Origin: an uncultured Clostridia bacterium
Lineage (GTDB): Bacteria; Bacillota; Clostridia; TANB77; CAG-508
Length of the DNA stretch: 64,000 nt
Reading direction: 5' to 3'
NCBI GenBank assembly: GCA_934130435.1
Contig: CAKOYB010000001.1
Span: 138,503-202,502, forward strand
Of this stretch, positions 27,101-36,545 are shown in pieces. The notes under the pieces are model-generated. The model had not been told where the DNA came from and did not search any database. It worked only from the letters and a program-made list of their open reading frames with translations. How positions within the stretch are numbered: position 1 is the first letter of the stretch; every line of letters starts with the position of its first letter. Made by a program: the position numbers and the translations under genes.

Positions 27101-27159
27101 TAAGTTATTAATGTTATCTTAAAAAGATACTAAATATAAATAAAAAGGAGGAGCTAGTT

Positions 27160-27507
27160 ATGAAAAAAACATATAAAATGCTTTCAATACTTGTAATGGC
27201 AGTAATTATAATGGCATCTTTATCAACAATTACACTTGGTATAACTCCAGGTTCAGTAACTGCAACTTCAACTAGTGCAGATACACAAATAACAAGCATA
27301 GGTGGAAAAATATTATCAGCTGTAACAACTGCAGGTGTTGTTATATCAGTTATAATGGTTGCAGTATTAGGTATTAAATATATGATGGGAAGCTCAGAAG
27401 AAAAATCAGAGTACAAGAAGTCAATGATACCTTACTTAGTAGGTGCAGTATGTATATTTGCAGCTTCAACAATTGCAACTGCAGTATACAATATGGCTAA
27501 ATTCTAG
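27160..27507 (+). CDS. Short VirB2/TrbC-like pilin
   Basis: 115 residues with signal peptide (MLSILVMAVIIMASLSTITL) and two helices (TTAGVVISVIMVAVLGIKYM and MIPYLVGAVCIFAASTIATA) joined by the loop GSSEEKSEYKKS. The loop and second helix closely match the pilin domains of the two long paralogs (GSVEEKAEYKKDLIPYVVGA). A strong AAGGAGGAG site suggests high expression. Likely the main pilus subunit. Confidence 0.8.
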   Translation: MKKTYKMLSILVMAVIIMASLSTITLGITPGSVTATSTSADTQITSIGGKILSAVTTAGVVISVIMVAVLGIKYMMGSSEEKSEYKKSMIPYLVGAVCIFAASTIATAVYNMAKF

Positions 27508-27520
27508 TTGCAATTTTAGA

Positions 27521-27555
27521 AAATCAGAAAGTTTAAACACTTTCTGATTTTTGAA
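27521..27555 (+). terminator. Terminator between pilin genes
   Basis: AAATCAGAAAGT/ACTTTCTGATTT, 12-bp stem, followed by TTG. Probably partial, setting high upstream versus lower downstream expression. Confidence 0.75.
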
Positions 27556-27589
27556 ACACTAAAGAAACTAGTTAGCAAAGGAGAAAAAT

Positions 27590-27940
27590 ATGAAAAAGAA
27601 TTGCAGAATTATTTTAATTATATTTTTAATCATATCTACTATGTTTATATTTTTAAATCAAGTGGGTGCTATAAATATTAATAATATAAATAATAATTCA
27701 TCAAATGTTTCTACAACTGAAATTTCTTCTGTTGGAAAAATTATTTTATCTATAATAAATTCTTTCGCAGTTGTTGCATCTGTTATCATTATAGCTATAT
27801 TAGGTATAAAATATATGCTAGGCAGTGCAAGTGAAAGAGCTGATTACCAAAAAACAATGATTCCATATATTGTTGGAGTTGTACTAGTTTTTAGTGGAGC
27901 AACTATAGCAAATGCTATATATTTACTAGCGAAGAAATAA
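27590..27940 (+). CDS. Short VirB2/TrbC-like pilin
   Basis: 116 residues: signal peptide (IILIIFLIISTMFIFLNQVG), then two helices around the loop GSASERADYQKT. Clear paralog of the previous gene. Fifth and last of the pilin array. Confidence 0.78.
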   Translation: MKKNCRIILIIFLIISTMFIFLNQVGAININNINNNSSNVSTTEISSVGKIILSIINSFAVVASVIIIAILGIKYMLGSASERADYQKTMIPYIVGVVLVFSGATIANAIYLLAKK

Positions 27941-27987
27941 TATTACTAAAATATTACAAATAAATTAAAAATATATTTTTTTTCGAT

Positions 27988-28015
27988 AAAACCTTACATT
28001 TTGTAAGGTTTTTTG
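27988..28015 (+). terminator. Terminator between pilin array and prgI
   Basis: AAAACCTTAC/GTAAGGTTTT hairpin with TTTTTTG tail. It separates the pilin array from the PrgI-VirB4 unit. Confidence 0.88.
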
Positions 28016-28061
28016 TTATAATTAATTTGATATATTATACTTACACATAGGAGGAAATTAG

Positions 28062-28401
28062 ATGGGAACATATATGATACCAAGAAACACTAAAGGAGAA
28101 GGAAGAATATTATTTATTTTTTCAACTAAAGCTATTATATTTACGGTTGCATTTGCACGGCGTTAGTATACCAATTTATTTTGTTTGCAAATCTTTGGGT
28201 GCTCAGTATATAGGCTTTGGAATAGTAATTTTTTTTGGATTATTAGGTTTTTTATGTGGAACATTTAAAATACCAAATTCAGAGGCATTTAAATTTACGA
28301 GATTAGTTGGAGGAGAGAGTATAGACGATATAGTACTGAGATATATTAAATTTAAAAAGAATAAAAATAAAATATATATAACAAAAGAGGAGGAAGAGTA
28401 A
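28062..28401 (+). CDS. PrgI-family T4SS inner-membrane protein, +1 frameshift at CGG
   Basis: PrgI proteins (about 110 aa, two membrane helices) sit next to VirB4 in Gram-positive conjugation systems and play the VirB3 role. ATG 28062 follows TAGGAGGAAA. Frame 0 reads MGTYMIPRNTKGEG...TVAFA, then CGG (28158-28160) CGT TAG. Dropping the C gives TVAFA-GVSIPIYFVCKSL, then the second helix (GFGIVIFFGLLGFLCG) and the PrgI-typical IPNSEAFKFTRLVGGESID: 112 aa, normal family length. Frame 0 yields only a 34-residue peptide. PrgI is needed for such systems, so a fixed null would be surprising. Confidence 0.82.
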
Positions 28402-28402
28402 T

Positions 28403-29593
28403 ATGAGTTCAGATCAATTAACAGTTTTATTAACTTCGATGCTAGTTGTTTGCTTATTCATACTTTTTATACTAGTTATTGTACTCACATTTATATATTC
28501 GAGAAAGAAGAAGCAAGAAAATGCACAGGTAAAAGAAACAAATCATAATGGTAATATGCAAAAAGATGAAAATATAAATAGAAAAGAAACGGTACAAGCA
28601 AGAACTTATTCTTCTCAAGATATTAAAAGCTTTTTAGACTTTGAAGAAATAAAAGATAATATGATAGTACAAAATAATGGCAAAAGATTTGTAATGGTAA
28701 TGCAATGCCAAGGAATAAACTATGACTTAATGAGCTCAATAGAGAAAGTAGGAGTTGAACAAGGATTTGTAAAGTTTTTAAATACTCTTACTAAACCAAT
28801 TCAAATATATATTCAAGCGAGAAAAGTAAACTTAGAGGAAAGCTTAATTAAATATAAAAATAAACTTAAAGAAATTGAAAGCACATACAATAAAAAAAGA
28901 ATTCAATATGATCAAGTAAACAAAGATAAAAATTCTGATCCAATAAAGTTTAAAAAAGCAAAAATGGAATATGTAAAACAAAAAAACTTATATGAATATG
29001 CTAAAGATATAATTAATAATACCGAAAAAATGAGTTTAAATAAAAACATTTTAACTAAAAATTATTATATAGCTATTTCACATATGCCAGAAGATACAGA
29101 GAACTTATTTGATAAAGATGAATTAATAGAAATGGCGTTTTCGGAGCTATATACAACAGCGCAATCACTATTAAGAGTACTTTCAGTTTGTGGTGTTACA
29201 GGAAGGGTTTTGGATTCGGTAGAATTAGGAGATTTATTATACGAGTCATACAACAGAGATGCATCTGAAGTTTTCGGAATTGATAAAGCTCTAAAAGCAG
29301 GATATGATTCTTTATATATTTCAGCACCAGATGTAATGGAAAAGAAAATAGAAGAATTAGATAAACTAATAGAAGAAAAAGCAATAAGTTTAGCTAATAG
29401 TTCTATTGAACAAGCTGTAGTTAATAGCAAAAAGCAAAGAGAACTTGAACAAAAAGAGGCTAATCTGCAAAAGCTAATTGATGAAATGGCTGAGAGTCTA
29501 ATAGATGAAAACGAAGATTATATTGGAAAAGAAATAGCAGAACAAGCAAAAAATGAAATAAAATCAAAGAAAAAATCAAAGAAAGGAGCATAA
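28403..29593 (+). CDS. VirB4 N-terminal-domain-like membrane protein
   Basis: One N-terminal membrane helix (MLVVCLFILFILVIVLTFIY), then a region like the N-terminal domain of VirB4/PrgJ proteins (QCQGINYDLMSSIEKVGVEQ, FLNTLTKPIQIYIQARKVNL), a coiled coil (about residues 145-205) and a charged C-terminus. No Walker motifs. The VirB4 ATPase proper is the next gene, 4 nt downstream, so the two are probably partners. It follows the PrgI stop by 1 nt, coupling its translation to the frameshifted PrgI frame. Confidence 0.68.
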   Translation: MSSDQLTVLLTSMLVVCLFILFILVIVLTFIYSRKKKQENAQVKETNHNGNMQKDENINRKETVQARTYSSQDIKSFLDFEEIKDNMIVQNNGKRFVMVMQCQGINYDLMSSIEKVGVEQGFVKFLNTLTKPIQIYIQARKVNLEESLIKYKNKLKEIESTYNKKRIQYDQVNKDKNSDPIKFKKAKMEYVKQKNLYEYAKDIINNTEKMSLNKNILTKNYYIAISHMPEDTENLFDKDELIEMAFSELYTTAQSLLRVLSVCGVTGRVLDSVELGDLLYESYNRDASEVFGIDKALKAGYDSLYISAPDVMEKKIEELDKLIEEKAISLANSSIEQAVVNSKKQRELEQKEANLQKLIDEMAESLIDENEDYIGKEIAEQAKNEIKSKKKSKKGA

Positions 29594-29597
29594 GAAT

Positions 29598-31535
29598 ATG
29601 GGAAAGAAACAAAACAGAGAAGAAATTAAAGAAAATGATAAAGAAAACTCAACAACATTGTTTAAAGCAAAAAATATTAAAGACCTAATTGCTCCTTCCG
29701 GAATTGATGCTTCTAACTTAAACCATTTAGAGATAATTTCACACACTAATAGATTAGCGAGAAGTTTTTTTGTAGCTACACTTCCACGTATGGGAACATT
29801 TCCATCATTATTTAGAGATATGTATGAATTTGGAGATATAAACGTATCTATATTTATAACCCCAATACAAGAATCACGTTCTCAACAGGAACTTAATAGA
29901 ACGATAAATGAACTTGAAACAGAAAGATTAGTTGCCTTGGGAAAAGGAAGAATAAACAGAGAGGCTATACTATCACAAAAAAAATATGAAACAGAAAAAC
30001 TTAGAGATGAAATAGCAGCTGGTTTCAATAAAATGTTTGAAGCCTCAATTATATCCACAATTTTTGCCTATAATTTACAAGATCTAGATAAATATACTAA
30101 AATGCTTTCAACAGAAATGGCTAAAAAGCAAATTGCAATAAAAACTGCTTGGGCTATGCAAGAAGAGGCATTTAAGTCAAATATACCTTTAAACAAAAAT
30201 TTAATTAAAAAGAAACACCCATTTGATAGAAATTCAATGGCAACGGTTTTTCCTTTTACATCATCTGAAATTGGACATCCTTCAGGAGTACCTTTAGGAT
30301 ATAACAAACAAACAGGAACACCAATACTTTTTGATAATTTTCATTCATCTCTTACAAATTATAATATGGTTATATTTGCTAAATCTGGTGCAGGTAAATC
30401 TGTTACCATGAAAACTTTAATTTCACGTTCAAGTGTTTTAATGGGAATTGAAAGCTTGGCTCTTGATGCAGAAGGAGAGTATACAATAGTTGCTGAAAGT
30501 CTTGGAGGAATAAATGTTGTCTTAAGCCCTACATCGGAAACAGTAATTAATTTATTTGATATTGAACCAGAGCTAGTAAAAGATGATATTACAGGTAGAG
30601 AAAGACCAGTATTAAATGTTGAAAATAAAGTTGAAGATGTTACTCAAGCATTACTTACAATGGCAAAAGGAAGTACCAGAAGTACAGAAGTTAATGAGAT
30701 AACAAAGCAAATAATTGCAGAGGTTGTTTCAGAAGAATACGAAAGTATTGGAGTAAATTCAAATATAAACAGTTTATATGAAAGTGATATAACAGAAATA
30801 AATTACGGAAAGATAGAAAAAGAGAAAAAGAAAATGCCAACTATTGGTTCATGGTATGACAGACTTACGAAAAAAGCTAAAGAAAATGAAAATCCAGATT
30901 ACAAATTTCATTACAGCTATTTATTAAAAGTTATGAAGCAATATGTTAGAAAATTTGGAGGGCAGATGGCTTACTTTGATGGGCAATCTACATTTGATCT
31001 ATTAGAAGGAGCCCCATTTATAAACTTAGATATTTCTCAGCTAGAAGAAAGGTTTGCAAGACCACTTGCACAGCAAATCTTACTTTCATGGATTTGGGAG
31101 AAATTTGTAAAGAAAAACAGCGAAGATAGAAAAAGAGCTAAGCAAAAGAGAGTTATAGTTGATGAGGCTTGGATGCTGTTGCCATTCCCAGAGGCTGTAG
31201 ACTTTTTGAACAAAATGGCTCGTCGTGCAAGAAAAAGAAATGTTTCTCTTGCAATTATATCTCAAAGATTTCAAGATTTTTACGAAAAACCAGAAGCACA
31301 AGCTGTTCTTACATCGTCAGATACAAAATTGTTCTTAGCACAAGATAAATCTGAAATAGAGTACTTAAAGGAGGTATTTAAACTTTCAGAAGGAGAAGCA
31401 AGTTATTTAATTACAGCACAAAAAGGAGAAGGTTTATTAAAAGTAGGAAACGATACAGCAATACTAAAGATTATGCCAACTAAAAAGGAGTTTGAATTTG
31501 TTGAAACTAATTTAAATAAATTAGCAAATAAATAG
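29598..31535 (+). CDS. VirB4-like T4SS ATPase
   Basis: 645-aa energy-providing ATPase of the conjugation/secretion channel. Walker A is AKSGAGKSVTMK; Walker B is KRVIVDEAWMLL, followed by ARRARKRNVSLAIISQRFQD, typical of PrgJ/TraE/VirB4. It lies between its N-terminal-domain partner and the VirB6-like gene. Intact in one frame; none of its CGG trinucleotides is in frame. Confidence 0.92.
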   Translation: MGKKQNREEIKENDKENSTTLFKAKNIKDLIAPSGIDASNLNHLEIISHTNRLARSFFVATLPRMGTFPSLFRDMYEFGDINVSIFITPIQESRSQQELNRTINELETERLVALGKGRINREAILSQKKYETEKLRDEIAAGFNKMFEASIISTIFAYNLQDLDKYTKMLSTEMAKKQIAIKTAWAMQEEAFKSNIPLNKNLIKKKHPFDRNSMATVFPFTSSEIGHPSGVPLGYNKQTGTPILFDNFHSSLTNYNMVIFAKSGAGKSVTMKTLISRSSVLMGIESLALDAEGEYTIVAESLGGINVVLSPTSETVINLFDIEPELVKDDITGRERPVLNVENKVEDVTQALLTMAKGSTRSTEVNEITKQIIAEVVSEEYESIGVNSNINSLYESDITEINYGKIEKEKKKMPTIGSWYDRLTKKAKENENPDYKFHYSYLLKVMKQYVRKFGGQMAYFDGQSTFDLLEGAPFINLDISQLEERFARPLAQQILLSWIWEKFVKKNSEDRKRAKQKRVIVDEAWMLLPFPEAVDFLNKMARRARKRNVSLAIISQRFQDFYEKPEAQAVLTSSDTKLFLAQDKSEIEYLKEVFKLSEGEASYLITAQKGEGLLKVGNDTAILKIMPTKKEFEFVETNLNKLANK

Positions 31536-31550
31536 AGAAGGGAAACAAAT

Positions 31551-34500
31551 ATGAAAAAAAATAAAAATTCTAATATCCTTAAAAAACTAATAATTTCATT
31601 TTTGATGCTTGTTATCTTAATTAATACCTTTATGTCTAATAAGGTAGAAGCAGTTTTTGGAATCGACCTAGATGAAGTAGCAAAAAAAGCGGTAAGCAAT
31701 ATTGGAATTATACTGTACAAAGCGGAATATAAAATACTAAAGTTTGCAGATAAAATATTTTGTGATGATGCACACCAAAGCGATGAACAAATTTATATTA
31801 GTCCAGAAACTATTATTAAAGGAAAATTTTCATTATTAAATGCAAATATCTTTGAAAATATACAACCTGGAAATAGTGATTATTACGATTCCGGAGATTC
31901 TGGAGGCATAAATGGAAGGATTGTAGTTGGTAGAAACAATTTAAGAAAAACTATTTCTGGCTGGTACTATGCACTAAGAAACTTAGCTTTAGTTGCTCTA
32001 CTTTCTATATTGGTTTATGTTGGTATTAGAATGGTACTAACATCAGTTTCACAGGATAAGGCAAAATATAAAGGAATGCTGGTTGATTGGCTAGTTGCTA
32101 TATGTCTATTGTTTGTTTTACATTTTATAATGATAGTTACACTTAATGTCACATCTACAATAACTAATGCAATAGGAACGAAAGGTAACAATTTAAATCT
32201 TTTACAAAAACCCTCAGAAATTATTACAGGAGTATTAGGAAGCGGATATGACACAATGGAATGGACAGATCCAGACGACGGAGAAGTATATGAAAGAGAA
32301 GATGTGTTTGTTCAAGAACTAATTATATTTGTTATTATTCTTTATACAGGAATTTTTTTGTGGAAGTATTTAAAAAGGATGATTACAATAGTATTTTTAG
32401 TATTATTAGCACCTATAAGTTGTATTACATATCCGATAGATAAAATAGGAGATGGAAAAGCACAGGCGTTTAACACATGGTTACAAGAGTTTATTTATAA
32501 TGTAATAATCCAGCCTTTTCACTTACTAATATATATTGTATTAGTAAGTAGTGCAATAGACCTTGCAAATTCTAATATTATTTATACTATTTGCTGCTTC
32601 TCAGCAATTATACCAGCAGAGAAATTTATTAAGCAAATGTTTGGATTTAGAGATCAGCTTGGTTCACCACTTGGAACTTTTGCAGGTGGAGCACTATTTA
32701 GCAAAGTTTTAGATAGCTTTAAATCTGGAAAAGCAACAAGTGATGGAGGAAAAGGCGGAAACAGTGGAGGAAGCAAGGACGACGAAGATCGTGAATTACC
32801 TCCTAACAACAAGGAAATTGATGAGCCTGAAGATGTATATTCAGATGATGGTTCAGACGGATTAGATGATCCTAGTGGTTCAGATAACCCGGATGAAAGT
32901 ACACCAGAATTAGAAAGCAGTTCAGAAGGGCAAGAAGGAATAACAGATGGCTCAGATGAAAATGTAGAAGGAGACCCAAATGATACCGGGGAAGACGGTT
33001 CAGATAATGCTATAGACGGAGAGTCAGATGAAATTGGTGAAGAAAATGAAACGCCTGAAGAAAACGAAGCATCTGAAGGTGACGAAGATGAAAATATAGC
33101 AGAAGATGGACAAGGAGAAGGTGGCCAACCAAATGCAAATGACTCTGCTAATGAAGAAAAAAAGAAAAAAAATGGTAGACTTACTAGAGTTGGAAGAAAA
33201 GCAAAGAAAAGATTCAATAGACATTTACAAAAAACATATGGTGCAACTACTGCTGCAGGAGTAGCCAAAGGAGTAGGAATAAGAGCTCTTAAAGCAACAG
33301 GAAGAGGTGTTTACAAAGCAGGAAAAGGAGTAGTAAGAGGTACAATAAAAGGTGCTACCACTCTTGGATTAGGACTTGCTGCAGGAACTATGAGCATGAT
33401 GCTTGGAGGAAAGTTCTCTAGTGGAGCAGTAACGGGAGCAGCGCTAGGAGCAAAAATTGGAGGAGGAATTACAAATCAATTAGATAAAGTAACCTCAGGA
33501 GTAGAAAAGTTTGCAACGAACACTGCTAGAGATTTTATGTATAGTGATGAACAACTAGACGAAAGAGATTTTAAGAAAAAAGACTATAATATCAGACAAG
33601 CACAAAATAACTTTGCTTTTAGACATGATGGAAGGCAGCCAAATGGAAAAGAACTTAAAGAGGAACTTGATAAAATGTATCAAATGAAACAACATGGAAT
33701 AGATGAAGATTACTTTAACAGAACATTAGGCCAATATGAAGACTATCTTGAGGACGGAATGGATGAAAAAGATGCATTTGATACAGCTATGAGCTCAGCT
33801 ATAGATGCTCAAGAATATAAGGCTGCAGACTTTAGAGATCCAAAAAAAGTTGCACAACTATATGAAGAAAAAATGGCAGCTCTTAGAAATAGTGCTGAAA
33901 TGAGAGGAAAAAAACTTGATGAAAGAAAAGCATCAGAAAGAGTAAGCAAGGTATTACTGGGTGCAGCAAATATGAAGGGGGTTAAGGGAGTAAAAATACC
34001 AACTATCAACACAAATCCAAGAATACCAAGCCAAAGTAGTGAAAAGATTAGAATAAAAATAGGAAGCGAAGTAACAGATAAAATAGCAGAAGGTTATAAG
34101 GATGAAAGTGATTTAATTCAGAGTATTGCAGAATCAGCAAGACAAAGCATAAGCGGAACTGCAACGCAGGAGAAGATAGATGTAGCTGTGGAAGCTGAGA
34201 TAGGTAAATTTGAAAAGTATTTGAACAATAAAGATGCACAAAGTGCTGTGGCAAACCTAAATGGTAATGCTAGAAACCACGAAATGGCAATGAGATATAA
34301 TGTTAAGCTAAAACACGGAATTAAAGATGAAAAAGCAATATCTGATATTAGAGATTTAGAAGGAAAATTAGGAAGAAAAAATACAGAATTAGCAGATAAA
34401 CTTTCTAGAGAAATTTCAAGCCCAAGATTTAAAAGCAGCGGACGAAACAAAGAGGACCTTGTTAAGGAAGTAACAAATCAAATTACAGAGAAAACGACTG

Positions 34501-34580
34501 AGGCTGTAAATGGAAACATTAATAATACTGCGGAAAGTGTTGTTGATTTAGCTGGAAAATATTCAGGAATAAATTTTTAG
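31551..34580 (+). CDS. VirB6/TrbL-like polytopic T4SS protein
   Basis: 1009 aa. The N-terminal third has a signal-like helix and about five further membrane segments (LALVALLSILVYVGIRMV, WLVAICLLFVLHFIMIV, ELIIFVIILYTGIFLW, ITIVFLVLLAPISCITYP, FHLLIYIVLVSS), the VirB6 channel part. A very acidic low-complexity linker (about residues 415-540) and a Gly/Ala-rich stretch lead to a long helical C-terminal domain. The Gram-positive VirB6-like proteins often carry such extensions. About twenty CGG trinucleotides occur, all out of frame. Confidence 0.82.
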   Translation: MKKNKNSNILKKLIISFLMLVILINTFMSNKVEAVFGIDLDEVAKKAVSNIGIILYKAEYKILKFADKIFCDDAHQSDEQIYISPETIIKGKFSLLNANIFENIQPGNSDYYDSGDSGGINGRIVVGRNNLRKTISGWYYALRNLALVALLSILVYVGIRMVLTSVSQDKAKYKGMLVDWLVAICLLFVLHFIMIVTLNVTSTITNAIGTKGNNLNLLQKPSEIITGVLGSGYDTMEWTDPDDGEVYEREDVFVQELIIFVIILYTGIFLWKYLKRMITIVFLVLLAPISCITYPIDKIGDGKAQAFNTWLQEFIYNVIIQPFHLLIYIVLVSSAIDLANSNIIYTICCFSAIIPAEKFIKQMFGFRDQLGSPLGTFAGGALFSKVLDSFKSGKATSDGGKGGNSGGSKDDEDRELPPNNKEIDEPEDVYSDDGSDGLDDPSGSDNPDESTPELESSSEGQEGITDGSDENVEGDPNDTGEDGSDNAIDGESDEIGEENETPEENEASEGDEDENIAEDGQGEGGQPNANDSANEEKKKKNGRLTRVGRKAKKRFNRHLQKTYGATTAAGVAKGVGIRALKATGRGVYKAGKGVVRGTIKGATTLGLGLAAGTMSMMLGGKFSSGAVTGAALGAKIGGGITNQLDKVTSGVEKFATNTARDFMYSDEQLDERDFKKKDYNIRQAQNNFAFRHDGRQPNGKELKEELDKMYQMKQHGIDEDYFNRTLGQYEDYLEDGMDEKDAFDTAMSSAIDAQEYKAADFRDPKKVAQLYEEKMAALRNSAEMRGKKLDERKASERVSKVLLGAANMKGVKGVKIPTINTNPRIPSQSSEKIRIKIGSEVTDKIAEGYKDESDLIQSIAESARQSISGTATQEKIDVAVEAEIGKFEKYLNNKDAQSAVANLNGNARNHEMAMRYNVKLKHGIKDEKAISDIRDLEGKLGRKNTELADKLSREISSPRFKSSGRNKEDLVKEVTNQITEKTTEAVNGNINNTAESVVDLAGKYSGINF

Positions 34581-34612
34581 ATTAATATAGAATAAAAAAG
34601 GAGGAGCCTACC

Positions 34613-35122
34613 ATGAATTTTGAAAGAAATATTAGATTGTTTTTTGTAAAATATGGTAGGCGCTTATTTATTCTTGTACTAATTGTTCTTGCTACACTAT
34701 TTATTCTAAGAACAGTTAATAATCTAGTGGATGACAATTCTAAAGATGTAAAACAAAATTCAAATAAAGTTAGTGTTAGCGAAAAAGAGCAAAGAGAAGA
34801 TGAAAAAATAATTGAACAATTCGTTGAATACTGTAATAAAGGAGAGCTCGAGAATGCTTATAATATGCTATCTTCAAATTGCAAGATAGAAAAATATAAA
34901 ACTATTCAAGAGTTCAAAAGTAAATATTACGGAAAAATTTTTTCTACAAATCAAGAAATAAATATAAAATTAACAGATGAACAAGAATATGAAATTTTAT
35001 TTACAGGAAACACACTGATAACAGGGAAGGTAATAGAAACTACAGACACATATTACTTAACTAAAGAAGAAAGTGGAAAAAAAATAAATATAAACATTCA
35101 TAATGAGATAAAAGGAGACTAA
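34613..35122 (+). CDS. Membrane-anchored NTF2-like T4SS accessory protein (short)
   Basis: 169 aa: one membrane helix (RLFILVLIVLATLFILRTV), then a single domain with AYNMLSSNCKIEKYKTIQEF. The same pattern (LDEEYKK-x-KF, then ..F) recurs in the genes at 36505 and 38814, making a three-member family in this locus. The fold resembles NTF2-like VirB8/TcpC domains, by inference. AGGAGG precedes the ATG. Confidence 0.6.
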   Translation: MNFERNIRLFFVKYGRRLFILVLIVLATLFILRTVNNLVDDNSKDVKQNSNKVSVSEKEQREDEKIIEQFVEYCNKGELENAYNMLSSNCKIEKYKTIQEFKSKYYGKIFSTNQEINIKLTDEQEYEILFTGNTLITGKVIETTDTYYLTKEESGKKININIHNEIKGD

Positions 35123-35125
35123 AAA

Positions 35126-36545
35126 ATGGGAGAAGAAATTAAACAAACAATTTGGCTTTCAATACGAAAGTATGTGTTTATTGCAATCGGAATACTAGTA
35201 TTATTTCTTATTATTGGTGTTTGTGTATTAACAGCTTTAGGAGGAGACTCATCTGATTCAAATGGCGGTAGTGGAAACAATTTTGGACGGAGACGAAGCA
35301 CAAATTGAAGACATAGATTTGTATAATGCGGATGGAAGTGTAAATACAGATGCGATAGCAGAGCTCCAAAATAGATTAAGTTATAAACTGGGATTAAACG
35401 GACCAAAAGATGTAGGTGATTCAAAGTTACAGCCAGACAAATCTCTACAATATCCATATAACGTATCAACAGATTATTTGTACCAATGTTTATGGTTTGC
35501 TGGAAGAAGATCTTTAGAATATCTCGAAAAATATAATCTAAAAGATAATAGACCAAGTGGTGGAAGTGCTTTAGAAGGATCAAAACAGGCAAATTGCACA
35601 GTAAGTGAGTTTAAAGCAAATCCAGTTGCAAATGCATATATTTTTTGGGATCTAGGCACTGTTTATGGACATGCTGCATATGTTGAAGCAGTTGATAAAG
35701 ACGGATCTTTATGGCTTTCCGAATGTAATGGAGGACACGGATGGAGTGGAATTATTAATAAGTCTCCTGGTGGTACAAAATTTACTCCTGAAAATAATTA
35801 TTCATATGGAACAAGTGGTACTTGCCTAGGATTTTTCGTTTTACCAAGAGTTGAAACAACTAAGTCAACATCAAAAAATAAAGATTCTAGTATAACTATG
35901 CTTGTAAATTCTAAAAATCCACTTTCAGAGGAAACCTATGGAGAAGGAAAAACAGTACCCAATTTAAGAACTGTAGCAACAAGTGGAAAAGACGCCGAAA
36001 ATATGGATTATCAAATGAATTCAGAAGCGTATAGCAATTATCTTGAAATGAAACACGCATATGAAAGCGAGAATAGTGGATACAAAATGAATATGTGTAG
36101 TGCATATAGATCATACGAATCACAGAAAACAAGATATGATAAAAATGGTGGTTCTAGCTATTATCAAGGACCTTTAACGAGTGAGCATAGAACAGGACTT
36201 GCAGTTGATCTTGGAACAATAACAACAGGAACAGGTGGAACAGGTACGTGGGATAACTGGATAAAGAACAAATCTGAACATAAAAGAATGTTTAAATGGC
36301 TGTATGAAAATTCATATAAGTATGGTTTTATACTAAGATATCCTAAAGGAACTAAATCAAAAACCGGAATAGAACCAGAATCTTGGCATTATAGGTACAT
36401 TGGAAAAGAACATGCAAAAAAATTCAAAGAAAAATCAAAAGCTTATGAAAAAACAGATAGTAACTTAGGTGTTACTTATTCAACTTATACATATGAAGAA
36501 TATCATGAAGAAACATTTGGAGGTGGCCAGTACGGGAAATTCTAA
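35126..36545 (+). CDS. CHAP + VanY bifunctional wall hydrolase (VirB1-like), +1 frameshift at CGG
   Basis: N-terminal membrane helix (VFIAIGILVLFLIIGVCVLT), a Gly/Ser linker, a CHAP amidase/endopeptidase domain (Cys in QCLWFAGRRSLEYL, His in GHAAYVEAV), then a VanY D,D-carboxypeptidase domain (SAYRSYESQK, SEHRTGLAVDLG, ESWHYRYIG). Frame 0 reads the helix and GGSGNNFG, meets CGG (35288-35290) and stops 8 codons later. Dropping the C gives NNFG-GDEAQIEDIDLYNADGS and the whole enzyme: 472 aa. Without the shift no hydrolase is anchored. It starts 4 nt after the previous gene and probably opens the wall for the channel. Confidence 0.82.

Noticed and set aside
28147..28401. Separate short gene starting at TTG 28147
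   Set aside because: No ribosome site and it lacks the N-terminal PrgI portion, which is encoded in frame 0 immediately upstream.
32654..33268. Long Ser/Pro-rich reading frame on the minus strand
   Set aside because: It is the antisense shadow of the acidic linker of the VirB6-like gene; no ribosome site or family match.
24088..36545. T4SS genes as pseudogenes of a dead mobile element
   Set aside because: Both sides of each break are intact and have normal length; VirB4, VirB6-like and short pilin genes have no lesions; the same break occurs in core genes outside the locus.
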